From: Lachnospiraceae bacterium
GTDB taxonomy: Bacteria; Bacillota; Clostridia; Lachnospirales; Lachnospiraceae
Assembly (NCBI GenBank): GCA_015057325.1
Contig: SVEQ01000004.1
Location: forward strand, 124,001 to 188,000
Reading direction: 5' to 3'
Length of the DNA stretch: 64,000 nucleotides
Under the pieces are notes generated by a model that saw nothing but the letters and a program-made list of their open reading frames with translations, made no database searches and was not told where the DNA came from. A program made the translations under genes and the position numbers. This document shows positions 9,834-18,331 of this stretch, piece by piece; the first letter of the stretch is position 1, and every line of letters begins with the position of its first letter.

Positions 9834-10013
9834 ATGTCAAATGTTATAGTTAAAGAGAACGAGACTTTAGACAGCGCTCTTCGTCGTTTCAAGAGAAATT
9901 GTGCGAAGGCTGGTATTCAGCAGGAGATTCGTAAGAGAGAGCATTACGAGAAGCCAAGCGTAAGACGTAAGAAGAAGTCAGAGGCAGCTCGTAAAAGAAA
10001 ATTCAACAAATAA
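9834..10013 (+). CDS. rpsU: 30S ribosomal protein S21
   Basis: 59 aa, recognised by translating the stretch directly: it begins [20 protein letters not shown] and ends in the Arg/Lys-rich tail [16 protein letters not shown] typical of bS21. This small-subunit protein binds near the 3' end of 16S rRNA and assists initiation. The length is normal for the family. The start ATG has AAGGGAGG at 9814-9821, about 12 nt upstream. It has its own promoter and terminator. In Firmicutes rpsU commonly precedes the yqf/phoH/ybeY genes, as here. Confidence 0.97.
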   Translation: MSNVIVKENETLDSALRRFKRNCAKAGIQQEIRKREHYEKPSVRRKKKSEAARKRKFNK

Positions 10014-10026
10014 TTATGTATTTAAG

Positions 10027-10058
10027 GAGTCATCATTTACATGGTGACTCTTTTTATT
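10027..10058 (+). terminator. rho-independent terminator of rpsU
   Basis: GAGTCATCAT (10027-10036) pairs with ATGGTGACTC (10041-10050) as a 10-bp stem with one wobble and a 4-nt loop, followed by TTTTT. Confidence 0.85.
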
Positions 10059-10124
10059 GTTTGCAAGAATAACAAAATGCAATCATTCATATATTATAAA
10101 TGTAGCAAATAGGACGGTAGGCTT

Positions 10125-10376
10125 GTGGAGTTTCCAAAGGACGTACTGTATGGTGATGTTTTACTTCGCCTTTTTTCAAATCGCGAAGCCCTGATAGAGA
10201 ATTACAAAGGATTACTTCTATATACATCAGAGGAAATTGTTATTGCCTGCAAAAAAATGACGCTAAGAATCACAGGGGAAGAACTGCGCGTTCATTATTT
10301 TTCGGGTTGTGACATGAAGGTAACCGGAAACATACATACAATTACATATACCCCTAACGGAGAATTATGCTGCTGA
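10125..10376 (+). CDS. yqfC: sporulation protein YqfC family
   Basis: 83 aa with a GTG start at 10125. Family hallmarks are the opening EFPKDVLYGDVLL and the later LLLYTSEEIVI and ELRVHYFSGCDMKVTGNI stretches (YabP/YqfC family). In Bacillus the yqfC-yqfD pair is made in the mother cell under sigma-E and yqfD is needed for sporulation; the exact job of YqfC is unclear. The 3' end overlaps yqfD by 10 bp, so the two are translationally coupled. No convincing sigma-E promoter could be assigned upstream; the region between the rpsU terminator and here is AT-rich. Confidence 0.88.
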   Translation: MEFPKDVLYGDVLLRLFSNREALIENYKGLLLYTSEEIVIACKKMTLRITGEELRVHYFSGCDMKVTGNIHTITYTPNGELCC

Positions 10377-11593
10377 AATTATTAAGATATATGTTTGGTT
10401 ACGTAAGAATAGAGGTATTTGGTTTTGCACCTGAACGGTTAATGAATCTTTTGATTAAGGACGAGATAGTTATATGGGATGTAAATGATACCGCAAACGG
10501 ATATGTTTTCTTCATTGGCCGCAAGAATCTAATCAGTCTTAAGCCGTATCTTAAAAAGACTAATATGAAGTTTAAAATAATACAGAAAATTGGTTTCCCG
10601 TATCTCGTTAAACGTAATCGTAAGAGAGTAGCATTTATTCTCGGGTGTATGGGCTTTGCATTTTCCGTTTACGTGCTGTCGCTATTTGTGTGGGAAGTCA
10701 AGGTGACAGGTGAGAATCATCTTATTGCTGATGAGATATTAAAACATATAGAACAGGAATATGTTCCGCTTGGAACGCTTAAGTCTAAGGTTGATTGTAC
10801 TGAGCTTGAAGCGCAACTTAGAAAAGATTACGACGAAATATCGTGGATAAGTTGTGAACTTAAAGGCACAGGGCTTACAATACACCTTGAAGAAGGAATT
10901 AAACCGAAGGATAAGCCTTCTAAAAATATAACCGGAGACCTTGTTGCTACTAAGAATGCTAAGATAATGAAAATGATTACAAGACAAGGTACGCCGGTTG
11001 CAAAGGTTGATGATAAGGTGAAAAAGGGCGATGTTTTGATATCGGGGACCATTTATATATATGATGACAACCATGAGGTTATGGACACGTCATATGTTGC
11101 TGCAGACGGTGATGTGTACGGCAAAACAACGTATGACTATAATGATTATGTGGATATCGACTATTATGAGAAGCAGTACTATGACAAGGAAACAAAGCAT
11201 GTAACGTTATATTTCATGGATTATTGCCTAACGCCATATCTACCAAGTATTAGTGCTGAAAACTATGACACTTTTACGCAAATCCACAAGTTAAAGATTT
11301 TTAATGACCTGTATCTTCCTATTGGTTACAAGGTTGTCAAAAGACTTCCGTATACGATGAAACTTGCCTCGCATACTGATGAGGAAGCAACTGATATGTT
11401 AAATGTGCGTCTTAAGAAAAAAATAGAACAATTTAAAGAAAATGGACTGGAAATAGTTAAAAATGATGTTAAAATAGAGAAGGTTGATAAAAGGTTAGTT
11501 GCAAACGGAAAAATAACAGTAATTGAACCTATTGCGACGCTTGTCAAAAACAAAACCAGGAAATCGGAAAAGAATAAGAAAAAGGCAAAATGA
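10367..11593 (+). CDS. yqfD: sporulation protein YqfD
   Basis: 408 aa. ATG 10367 overlaps the end of yqfC. The cytosolic N-terminus runs about 85 residues, followed by one hydrophobic helix (around residues 86-107, AFILGCMGFAFSVYVLSLFV) and a large extracytoplasmic domain. That domain contains the family stretches WEVKVTGENHL and ISWISCELKGTGLTIHLEEG, the latter POTRA-like as in stage IV/FtsQ-type proteins. YqfD is a conserved membrane protein of endospore formers required for efficient sporulation. The C-terminus is Lys-rich. Presence of yqfCD suggests a sporulating lineage or one that has kept sporulation genes. Confidence 0.9.
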   Translation: MLLKLLRYMFGYVRIEVFGFAPERLMNLLIKDEIVIWDVNDTANGYVFFIGRKNLISLKPYLKKTNMKFKIIQKIGFPYLVKRNRKRVAFILGCMGFAFSVYVLSLFVWEVKVTGENHLIADEILKHIEQEYVPLGTLKSKVDCTELEAQLRKDYDEISWISCELKGTGLTIHLEEGIKPKDKPSKNITGDLVATKNAKIMKMITRQGTPVAKVDDKVKKGDVLISGTIYIYDDNHEVMDTSYVAADGDVYGKTTYDYNDYVDIDYYEKQYYDKETKHVTLYFMDYCLTPYLPSISAENYDTFTQIHKLKIFNDLYLPIGYKVVKRLPYTMKLASHTDEEATDMLNVRLKKKIEQFKENGLEIVKNDVKIEKVDKRLVANGKITVIEPIATLVKNKTRKSEKNKKKAK

Positions 11594-11609
11594 CAGATAG
11601 GAGAACTTT

Positions 11610-12629
11610 ATGAGTACAACCGAAAAGAGTATTAAAATCCCTGCAGAACATGTTGTCAGCGTTTTTGGACAATACGATTGTCATATCAAAACAATCGAAA
11701 ATAAGATGCAGGTTTCTATGATAATGAGAAATGATGACCTCAAAATAATCGGTGAGGAGAAAGCCGTTGATAAAACATTGGATGTCATTAAGTCACTTAT
11801 AGATCTGGCTACACGTGGTAATGAGATAACCGAACAGAACGTTAATTATATTCTTGCATTATCTGCAACTGACCGAACAGAGGAGGTTGCCAAGCTTGAT
11901 AAAGATGTTGTTTGTCATACCGTTAACGGAAAACCTGTTAAGGCAAAAACTCTTGGACAGAAAAAGTATCTTGATGCGATAGATAATAATATGATTGTCT
12001 TCGGAATTGGACCTGCGGGAACCGGTAAGACATATCTTGCTATGGCAAAAGCTATAACAGCATTTAAAAATAACGAAGTTAACAGAATTATCCTTACACG
12101 ACCAGCAATTGAGGCGGGAGAGAAGTTGGGATTTTTGCCGGGTGATTTGCAAAGTAAAGTAGATCCATATCTTCGTCCGCTATATGATGCACTGTATGAG
12201 ATTATGGGTGCGGATGGTTTTCTTAAAAATATGGACAAGGGTCTTATTGAAGTTGCGCCACTTGCTTATATGAGAGGTAGAACATTAGATAATGCTTATA
12301 TTGTGCTTGATGAAGCGCAGAATACTACACCGGCTCAGATGAAAATGTTTTTGACACGTATAGGATTTGGTTCAAAGGCAATAATAACAGGAGATTTATC
12401 CCAGAAGGATATTCCAAAAGATGCGGTAAGTGGACTTGATGTTGCATTAAGAGTTCTTAAAAATGTTGATAATATTGAGGTTTGTAAAATGAGTAGCGAA
12501 GATGTCGTAAGACACCCGCTTATACAAAAGATTGTCGAAGCTTACGACAAATACGAGGAAGCGCAGAAGAAATCCGGCAAAAAGTCAAGACAGAGCAAAG
12601 ATAACAAGGACAACAAAGCAAAATCATAA
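11610..12629 (+). CDS. phoH: PhoH family P-loop ATPase
   Basis: 339 aa. An N-terminal KH-like region is followed by the PhoH ATPase domain. Walker A GPAGTGKT is at residues 134-141, the family motif RPAIEAGEKLGFLPGD follows, and Walker B IVLDEAQN lies around residue 230, with ITGDLSQKD after it. PhoH proteins are linked to RNA metabolism and co-occur with ybeY, which follows here. The C-terminal Lys/Ser/Asp-rich tail is about 30 residues. It starts 17 bp after yqfD with AGGAG. Confidence 0.95.
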   Translation: MSTTEKSIKIPAEHVVSVFGQYDCHIKTIENKMQVSMIMRNDDLKIIGEEKAVDKTLDVIKSLIDLATRGNEITEQNVNYILALSATDRTEEVAKLDKDVVCHTVNGKPVKAKTLGQKKYLDAIDNNMIVFGIGPAGTGKTYLAMAKAITAFKNNEVNRIILTRPAIEAGEKLGFLPGDLQSKVDPYLRPLYDALYEIMGADGFLKNMDKGLIEVAPLAYMRGRTLDNAYIVLDEAQNTTPAQMKMFLTRIGFGSKAIITGDLSQKDIPKDAVSGLDVALRVLKNVDNIEVCKMSSEDVVRHPLIQKIVEAYDKYEEAQKKSGKKSRQSKDNKDNKAKS

Positions 12630-12643
12630 ATATTGTGTGCGGG

Positions 12644-12672
12644 TTGATTTATTTCCCAATATAATGTATAAT
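12644..12672 (+). promoter_or_regulatory. internal promoter before ybeY
   Basis: TTGATT at 12644-12649, 17-bp spacer, perfect TATAAT at 12667-12672. It lies in the 77-bp gap between phoH and ybeY and would give ybeY independent expression. Confidence 0.65.
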
Positions 12673-12706
12673 ATTTTTGTTTGTGATATTTCGAAACGAG
12701 GATGCT

Positions 12707-13213
12707 ATGACAGTATTATTAGACAAAGAAACTGATATTACACTTGGAATTGAATATTATGATATTGCATGTAAGGTTGTTGATGCGGCTCTTTCTTATG
12801 TTGATTGTCCGTTTGAGTGTGAGGTTAATATAATGCTTACGGATAATGAGGGTATAAGAGAGGTTAACCGCGATACAAGGAATATAGATTCCCCTACGGA
12901 TGTTTTATCATTTCCCGGACTTGACTTTGAGACGGCAGGCGATTTTTCAGCTGCCGATTCAGACGTTGCAGGATCATTTAATTCCGATACCGGAGAACTA
13001 ATGCTTGGCGATATTATGATATCTTTAGAGAGGGTTATCTCACAGGCAGAGGAATACGGACACAGTGTAACAAGGGAGTTTGCATTTCTTATTGCCCATA
13101 GCATGCTTCATTTATCAGGTTATGACCATATTGATGATGAAGAACGTGTCGTAATGGAACAAATGCAAGACGAAATACTTAATATGGTGGGATACACCAG
13201 AGATTGTATTTAA
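12707..13213 (+). CDS. ybeY: rRNA maturation endoribonuclease YbeY
   Basis: 168 aa from ATG 12707. An in-frame start at 12677 exists, but the residues it adds do not belong to the family and it lies next to the -10 element. Zinc-binding HxxxHxxGYDH is at H131, H135 and H141 (HSMLHLSGYDH). Upstream are NRDTRNIDSPTDVLSFP and LGDIMISLERV, both family signatures. YbeY acts in 16S rRNA 3'-end maturation and ribosome quality control. An acidic, Ser-rich insertion between the two core motifs (around residues 75-100) is longer than in the E. coli protein. Length is normal to slightly long. Confidence 0.95.
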   Translation: MTVLLDKETDITLGIEYYDIACKVVDAALSYVDCPFECEVNIMLTDNEGIREVNRDTRNIDSPTDVLSFPGLDFETAGDFSAADSDVAGSFNSDTGELMLGDIMISLERVISQAEEYGHSVTREFAFLIAHSMLHLSGYDHIDDEERVVMEQMQDEILNMVGYTRDCI

Positions 13214-13227
13214 CAAAGGAGATTAAT

Positions 13228-14295
13228 ATGAAGAAGAAACTGTTGATTTTATCTATTGTGAGCGCGGCAATGTTATCGCTTGTTGCGTGCGGCAAGAAGG
13301 AAGAGCCTGTTACGGAAGCACCGACAACAGAGGCAACTACAACTGAAGAGGCAACTACGGAAGACTCGCATGTGGGAGAGGAATATAACGAGCTTACAGG
13401 TGAGTGGTCAAAGGAATATAAGCCACATCGTCCTGTTGCAATTATGATCAATAACTTAAAAGAAGCGTTACCTTCTTCATGTACAAAGAATGCTGACATT
13501 ATTTATGAGTGTATGGTAGAAGGCGGTATCACTCGTATAATGCCAATCTTTTCTGAATATAGCGACCTTGAGAAACTTGGTTCTGTTAGAAGTGCTAGAC
13601 ATTATTATATTAATATTGCTAACGAGTATGATGCAATATATGTTCATTATGGACAGTCTAAGCCTGCTAAGAAAATGCTTGAGAAGGGTGCTATTGATAA
13701 TATCAATGGTATGACTTATGACGCAGGTTTCTACAGAGACAATGCAAGAGTTGCACCTCATAATGCATATACTACCGGTGAGAGAATTGTTCAGGGTATT
13801 GCTGATATGGGTTACAACGACCAGTACAAAGATACTCATGAGAAGGTTCTTTCATTCAATGAGGAAGATACAGATCTTGAGTCAACACAGGATGCTAATA
13901 CAGTTCATGTTAACTTCAGCAGCTATTCTCAGCCGTACTTCATTTACAATGCTGAGACAAAGCTTTATGACAGATATGAGTACGGTGCACCTCAGGTTGA
14001 TAATATGGCTGATGAGAACGACAATATTCTTAACTTCAAGAACATCATTGTTCAGCAGTCAGCTTATGAGTGTATCAATCCTAAGAACGACCTTCAGGAG
14101 CTTACACAGGTTGGTGAAGGAACAGGATACTATATCACTAACGGTAAGGCTATTCCAATTAAGTGGTCTAAGTCTTCTAAGAAGTCAAAAACCAAATACA
14201 CAACCGAAGATGGACAGGAGTTGTTACTCAATCCGGGCAAGACATGGATTTCAATTATCGGTAATGCAGAGGGTTGCGGAGTTGTATTTGAATAA
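13228..14295 (+). CDS. DUF3048 family lipoprotein (YerB-like)
   Basis: 355 aa from ATG 13228 (RBS AAAGGAG); the longer frame from 13204 adds residues upstream of the signal peptide and is rejected. Lipobox LVAC places the lipid-modified Cys at residue 21. A Thr/Glu-rich linker (TEAPTTEATTTEE) precedes the DUF3048 domain, with AIMINNLKEALP, SVRSARHYYINIANEYDAIYVHYG and the C-terminal WISI. B. subtilis YerB is the namesake; the function is unknown. It is predicted on the outer face of the membrane. Confidence 0.9.
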   Translation: MKKKLLILSIVSAAMLSLVACGKKEEPVTEAPTTEATTTEEATTEDSHVGEEYNELTGEWSKEYKPHRPVAIMINNLKEALPSSCTKNADIIYECMVEGGITRIMPIFSEYSDLEKLGSVRSARHYYINIANEYDAIYVHYGQSKPAKKMLEKGAIDNINGMTYDAGFYRDNARVAPHNAYTTGERIVQGIADMGYNDQYKDTHEKVLSFNEEDTDLESTQDANTVHVNFSSYSQPYFIYNAETKLYDRYEYGAPQVDNMADENDNILNFKNIIVQQSAYECINPKNDLQELTQVGEGTGYYITNGKAIPIKWSKSSKKSKTKYTTEDGQELLLNPGKTWISIIGNAEGCGVVFE

Positions 14296-14319
14296 TATTT
14301 AAGATAGTTATGAACATTT

Positions 14320-14351
14320 AATAAGGGGGCTATATTATTAGTCCTCTTATT
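14320..14351 (+). terminator. hairpin, probable terminator after the DUF3048 gene
   Basis: AATAAGGGGGCTA (14320-14332) pairs with TAGTCCTCTTATT (14339-14351), a 13-bp stem with two wobbles and a 6-nt loop. The downstream U-tract is poor, so termination strength is uncertain; it could act as a weak terminator or an mRNA 3'-end stabiliser. Confidence 0.45.
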
Positions 14352-14375
14352 GTGGTTATTAACAGGGAGGTTACT

Positions 14376-14756
14376 ATGTTAAATGATACCGAACTTATGG
14401 ATAAAGCCAAAGAAGCGTATAAGAACTCATATGCGCCATATTCCAATTTTTGTGTGGGCGCAGCGCTTATAACAGAAGACGGAAGCGTGTATTCCGGTTG
14501 CAATATAGAGAATGCTTCCTATGGTGCAACTAATTGTGCCGAAAGAACAGCTATTTTTAAGGCTGTATCGGAAGGTTATAGAAAGATATCGGTTATAGCA
14601 GTTGCCGCAAAGGATGGAAGCTGCGCGTATCCTTGTGGAATGTGCCTTCAGGTTATGAATGAGTTTATGAAGGACGGAAGAATTCTTTTAGAAGAAAACG
14701 GTCAGTTAGTAAGCTATTCATTAAACGAACTTTTGCCACATGGTTTTGATTTATAA
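14376..14756 (+). CDS. cdd: cytidine deaminase
   Basis: 126 aa from ATG 14376 with GGGAGG just upstream; an in-frame GTG/ATG at 14352 lacks a ribosome binding site. Homotetrameric-type cytidine deaminase converts cytidine and deoxycytidine to uridine and deoxyuridine in pyrimidine salvage. Zinc ligands are C54 (CAERTAI) plus C87 and C90 (PCGMC), and the proton shuttle is E56. AYKNSYAPYSNFCVGAAL near the N-terminus is a family signature. The usual Arg after the last Cys (PCGxCRQ) is Leu here (PCGMCLQ). Length is normal. Confidence 0.95.
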   Translation: MLNDTELMDKAKEAYKNSYAPYSNFCVGAALITEDGSVYSGCNIENASYGATNCAERTAIFKAVSEGYRKISVIAVAAKDGSCAYPCGMCLQVMNEFMKDGRILLEENGQLVSYSLNELLPHGFDL

Positions 14757-14827
14757 AAAGGCGAATAAGATAAAGAGTTTTAGTACATACTTTTCATATG
14801 AAATCTCGTTTGTGTTGGAGGTTTAAT

Positions 14828-15424
14828 ATGAAGAGGAATATCATTTTTCTTATATTTGCAATAATGACAGGATTGCTTACTCTTGCGGGTAATTTCCTGC
14901 ATCGATTTTTTTACCCGCAAAACTATGCAAAGAACGAATTAGGTGAATATGTTAACATTACCGTTTCTAACCAGGTTTCAACATTTCCTGTTAACAAGTC
15001 AACGATATTTAATGTTGAGTATGATTACCCGGAGGAAGACCGGTTGCTCAAAGAACAGTTAAAATGCATACCTGCGCTTCTTGGTTGCGACAAAGACGGA
15101 GTGGAAAACTACTTGAGTAACTATATGGACAATTTAAGCCAGGCTGAAAAAGAGGCAGGATTATGTTCATACAAAATGATTTCGTATAACGGTAATGAAA
15201 TCACACTTCGTAAGACTTTTAAAAAACCGGAATATAACGGTTATTACGCCAAGTCATATAACGGTCTGGTTGTAATACTTAAGGGTGATGAGAAGACGGT
15301 TTATGATTATACGCAGATATCTATAACCGATTTGCCTAACGACTTACAAGAATCGGTTCTTAAGGGATATTATTTGGAATCTGATGAAGAGTTATATTCT
15401 TTTTTGGAAACCTATACAAGCTAA
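14828..15424 (+). CDS. membrane-anchored protein of unknown function, C-terminus BofC-like
   Basis: 198 aa from ATG 14828 behind GGAGG; the frame extends to 14798 without a ribosome binding site. One N-terminal membrane anchor (residues about 5-24) is followed by an extracytoplasmic domain. The final third (LVVILKGDEKTVYDYTQI, then LPNDLQESVLKGYYLES) resembles the C-terminal domain of BofC, the forespore protein that controls SpoIVB in Bacillus. The resemblance is judged by eye and is weak. Neighbours give no further clue beyond yqfCD elsewhere in the region. Confidence 0.5.
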   Translation: MKRNIIFLIFAIMTGLLTLAGNFLHRFFYPQNYAKNELGEYVNITVSNQVSTFPVNKSTIFNVEYDYPEEDRLLKEQLKCIPALLGCDKDGVENYLSNYMDNLSQAEKEAGLCSYKMISYNGNEITLRKTFKKPEYNGYYAKSYNGLVVILKGDEKTVYDYTQISITDLPNDLQESVLKGYYLESDEELYSFLETYTS

Positions 15425-15448
15425 TTTTAACACGAGAGGAGACTTGAA

Positions 15449-16687
15449 ATGTACGACGTGATTATAGTCGGCGCGGGAACTGCCGGACTTGCTTCTGCAG
15501 TATATACCGCAATGAATAATCAGAATTTGAAGATAATGCTTCTTGAAAAAGAATCCAAATGTGGTCGTAAATTATCTGCATCCGGTAATGGTAAATGCAA
15601 CATAACCAATTCTGAGTGGTCGTTTGATTGCTACAGTTCGGATAATGAAGCATTTATTGATGATTTTGTAAGTAAGCATAATCCGAGCGAGATTATACGT
15701 TTTTTTGAACTTTTGGGGATTCCTCTTTACGAAAAAAACGGTTATTATTATCCGTTTTCGAATATGGCCAAGCAGGTTACGAGCATTCTTATTGATGAAT
15801 TGGACAGACGCAAGGTAAGTATCGTATGTGATGCGAAGGTTACAAGAATACGTCATGACGAGAACAATAAGCATTACTACGTCTATGCCAACAATATGGG
15901 TAACAAACCAATCGAGGCGAAGAATGTAATACTTGCGCTCGGAAGCAATGCTTCGCCCAAGCTTGGAGGAAGCAATACTCTTGATATAATCAAGAAGCTT
16001 GAGATAGGTACAGTTCCTTTTATGCCTTCGTTGTGTCCGATTTATGTTGAGGACGATTTGCTAAAACTTGCCAAAGGTGTACGTGTTGACGGTAAGGTCA
16101 ACATTTGTGTAGGTAAGAAGATATATAGCGAAAGTGGACAAGTGCAGTTTAATGATAATAATTTATCGGGAATAGCACTTATGAATCTTTCAAAGTATGT
16201 ATATGAACTTAAAGGCGATGAGTTTAAAGATGCTTTGTTTATCGAATTGTTACCGGAATACTCGTGGGACAAATTAAAAGAATACATAATTTGTACGATT
16301 AACATATTCATGAAACGTTCGGTAATTAACATGCTTGATGGGTTTTTGCCGCATCAGTTGTCCGTATATATATTAAGACGTTTGAAATTTGAAGAAGATA
16401 TGCGTATTGGCGACTTGTCAGACAAGCAGATTAACAGGCTTACTTCCTGCATCAAAATGCTTAACTTCACACCAAAGCTTTATGAAGACTATGACAAGGC
16501 ACAGGTAAGTCTTGGTGGCGTCAAGGTTAAGGAGATTGACGCGGATACATTTGAAAGCAGAAAATATCCCGGTTTATATATAGTGGGAGAAGTTTTGGAT
16601 ATGACCGGAAAATGCGGAGGATATAATATATCATTTGCAATACTTTCCGCGATTGCCGCTTCAAGAAACATTCTGGGGGATTTATGA
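15449..16687 (+). CDS. HI0933/YhiN-family flavoprotein
   Basis: 412 aa. Dinucleotide-binding GxGxxG is at residues 8-13 (VGAGTAGLAS), followed by EKESKCGRKLSASGNGKCN, the signature of the HI0933-like FAD proteins (also named BaiN or aminoacetone oxidase family). C-terminal FAD contacts are GLYIVGEVLDMTGKCGGYN. The physiological substrate is uncertain; family members are FAD-dependent oxidoreductases. The stop overlaps the start of the next flavoprotein by 4 bp (ATGA), implying coupled translation. Confidence 0.88.
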   Translation: MYDVIIVGAGTAGLASAVYTAMNNQNLKIMLLEKESKCGRKLSASGNGKCNITNSEWSFDCYSSDNEAFIDDFVSKHNPSEIIRFFELLGIPLYEKNGYYYPFSNMAKQVTSILIDELDRRKVSIVCDAKVTRIRHDENNKHYYVYANNMGNKPIEAKNVILALGSNASPKLGGSNTLDIIKKLEIGTVPFMPSLCPIYVEDDLLKLAKGVRVDGKVNICVGKKIYSESGQVQFNDNNLSGIALMNLSKYVYELKGDEFKDALFIELLPEYSWDKLKEYIICTINIFMKRSVINMLDGFLPHQLSVYILRRLKFEEDMRIGDLSDKQINRLTSCIKMLNFTPKLYEDYDKAQVSLGGVKVKEIDADTFESRKYPGLYIVGEVLDMTGKCGGYNISFAILSAIAASRNILGDL

Positions 16688-18300
16688 TAGAGATTAGAAA
16701 TATTAAGCTTCCGGTAACAGAGGAAGCTAATGAACTTAAAAAGAAGATTGCAAAGTTGCTTCGTACAAATGATACTTTTGAGTATGAAATACTTAAACGC
16801 TCGATAGATGCAAGAAAGAAATCTGAGATTTTATATGTCTATCAGGTTGGAGTAACCTTTGAAAATGATAAAATTGAAAAGCGCGTTTTGGACAAGGTTA
16901 ACAATAATAATGTTATGTCAACTAACAGGGGTAAATACCAATTGCCTCAGTATGAAAAAGAGAAAAATTTAATGAAGCATCATCCGTTAATTATCGGTTC
17001 CGGGCCTGCAGGATTGTTTTGTGCATTAATACTAGCAAAGTGCGGTTGTGAACCGATTATTGTTGAACGCGGTAAATGTGTAGAGGAACGTGTTGAAGTT
17101 GTTAACAACTACTGGAATGGCAAAGCTCTTGATCCGGAATGCAATGTTCAATTCGGTGAAGGTGGAGCAGGTACATTTTCCGATGGAAAACTGAACACTC
17201 AAGTTAAGGATAAATACGGAAGAATACGTTATGTTCTTGAAGAGTTTGTCAAACATGGTGCAAATCCTGAGATATTATATGATAACAAACCTCATATTGG
17301 AACGGATGTACTCGTTGGTGTCGTTTCGGGTATTCGTAAGGAAATAGAAGAGCTTGGCGGTTGTTTCTTATTCGATACAAAACTTGATAATATTATAATT
17401 GAGAATGTTTATGGCAATTTATGCGTTACTAAGGCAAAACTTATTAAGAACTGTAATGAAACGTGGGTTGATGTTGATAAAATTATTCTTGCAATCGGTC
17501 ACAGTGCAAGGGATACATTTTCAATGTTATATGATAAAGAAGTTTCAATGACTGCGAAGGATTTTGCAATGGGAGTGCGAATTGAACACCCTCAGGAAAT
17601 CATTAGAAAAGCAATGTATGGCGAGGGCAAAGCGGCAGAGTTTTTACCTACACCACCTTATAAGCTTACATATAACACGAAATCAGGTCGCGGTGTTTAT
17701 TCGTTTTGTATGTGTCCCGGAGGCTATGTGGTTAATGCTTCTTCAGAGGATGGTTTAACTGCAGTTAACGGGATGAGTTATAGTGGCCGTAACGGCGCTA
17801 ATTCCAATTCTGCATTGATTGTAACAGTTAGAAAAGAAGATTTTGGCTCTGATAGTGCTCTTGCGGGGGTAGAACTTCAAAGAAAACTTGAACGTGCAGT
17901 ATACGAACAGGGACATGGCAAGATTGTTGTGTCTAAGTACGGAGACTTTGAAAAAGGTGTTGCGACGACTAATCTTGGTAAGGTTACACCGCAGACAAAA
18001 GGAGAGTTTGTATGTGGTAATGTTGCTGCCTGTTTGCCGGATTACATTAAGGATTCCATAATAGAAGCCATGCCTTCATTTGATAAGGATATACCGGGCT
18101 TTTATGATGAAGATGCAATAATATCAGGTGTTGAAAGCAGAACTTCTTCACCGGTAAGAATACTTCGAGGTTCCGATTTCCAATCTGAAAATGTTGCCGG
18201 ACTTTATCCTTGTGGAGAAGGTGCCGGATATGCAGGTGGAATTATGTCTGCAGCACTTGACGGAATGAAGGTTGCAGAAGCAATATTAGCTAATAATTAG
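16684..18300 (+). CDS. FAD-dependent dehydrogenase, COG2509 family
   Basis: 538 aa. An N-terminal domain of about 95 residues is followed by the FAD-binding motif GSGPAGLFCAL (around residue 104). The family signatures CNVQFGEGGAGTFSDGKLNT and GRGVYSFCMCPGGYVVNASS follow, and the C-terminal YPCGEGAGYAGGIMSAALDG closes the FAD site. These proteins are near-universal in Clostridia and annotated as NAD(P)/FAD-dependent oxidoreductases; the substrate is unknown. Tight overlap with the preceding flavoprotein suggests a shared function. Confidence 0.88.
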   Translation: MIEIRNIKLPVTEEANELKKKIAKLLRTNDTFEYEILKRSIDARKKSEILYVYQVGVTFENDKIEKRVLDKVNNNNVMSTNRGKYQLPQYEKEKNLMKHHPLIIGSGPAGLFCALILAKCGCEPIIVERGKCVEERVEVVNNYWNGKALDPECNVQFGEGGAGTFSDGKLNTQVKDKYGRIRYVLEEFVKHGANPEILYDNKPHIGTDVLVGVVSGIRKEIEELGGCFLFDTKLDNIIIENVYGNLCVTKAKLIKNCNETWVDVDKIILAIGHSARDTFSMLYDKEVSMTAKDFAMGVRIEHPQEIIRKAMYGEGKAAEFLPTPPYKLTYNTKSGRGVYSFCMCPGGYVVNASSEDGLTAVNGMSYSGRNGANSNSALIVTVRKEDFGSDSALAGVELQRKLERAVYEQGHGKIVVSKYGDFEKGVATTNLGKVTPQTKGEFVCGNVAACLPDYIKDSIIEAMPSFDKDIPGFYDEDAIISGVESRTSSPVRILRGSDFQSENVAGLYPCGEGAGYAGGIMSAALDGMKVAEAILANN

Positions 18301-18331
18301 ATGGTTTAATATAACGGAGGTTTTAATATAA

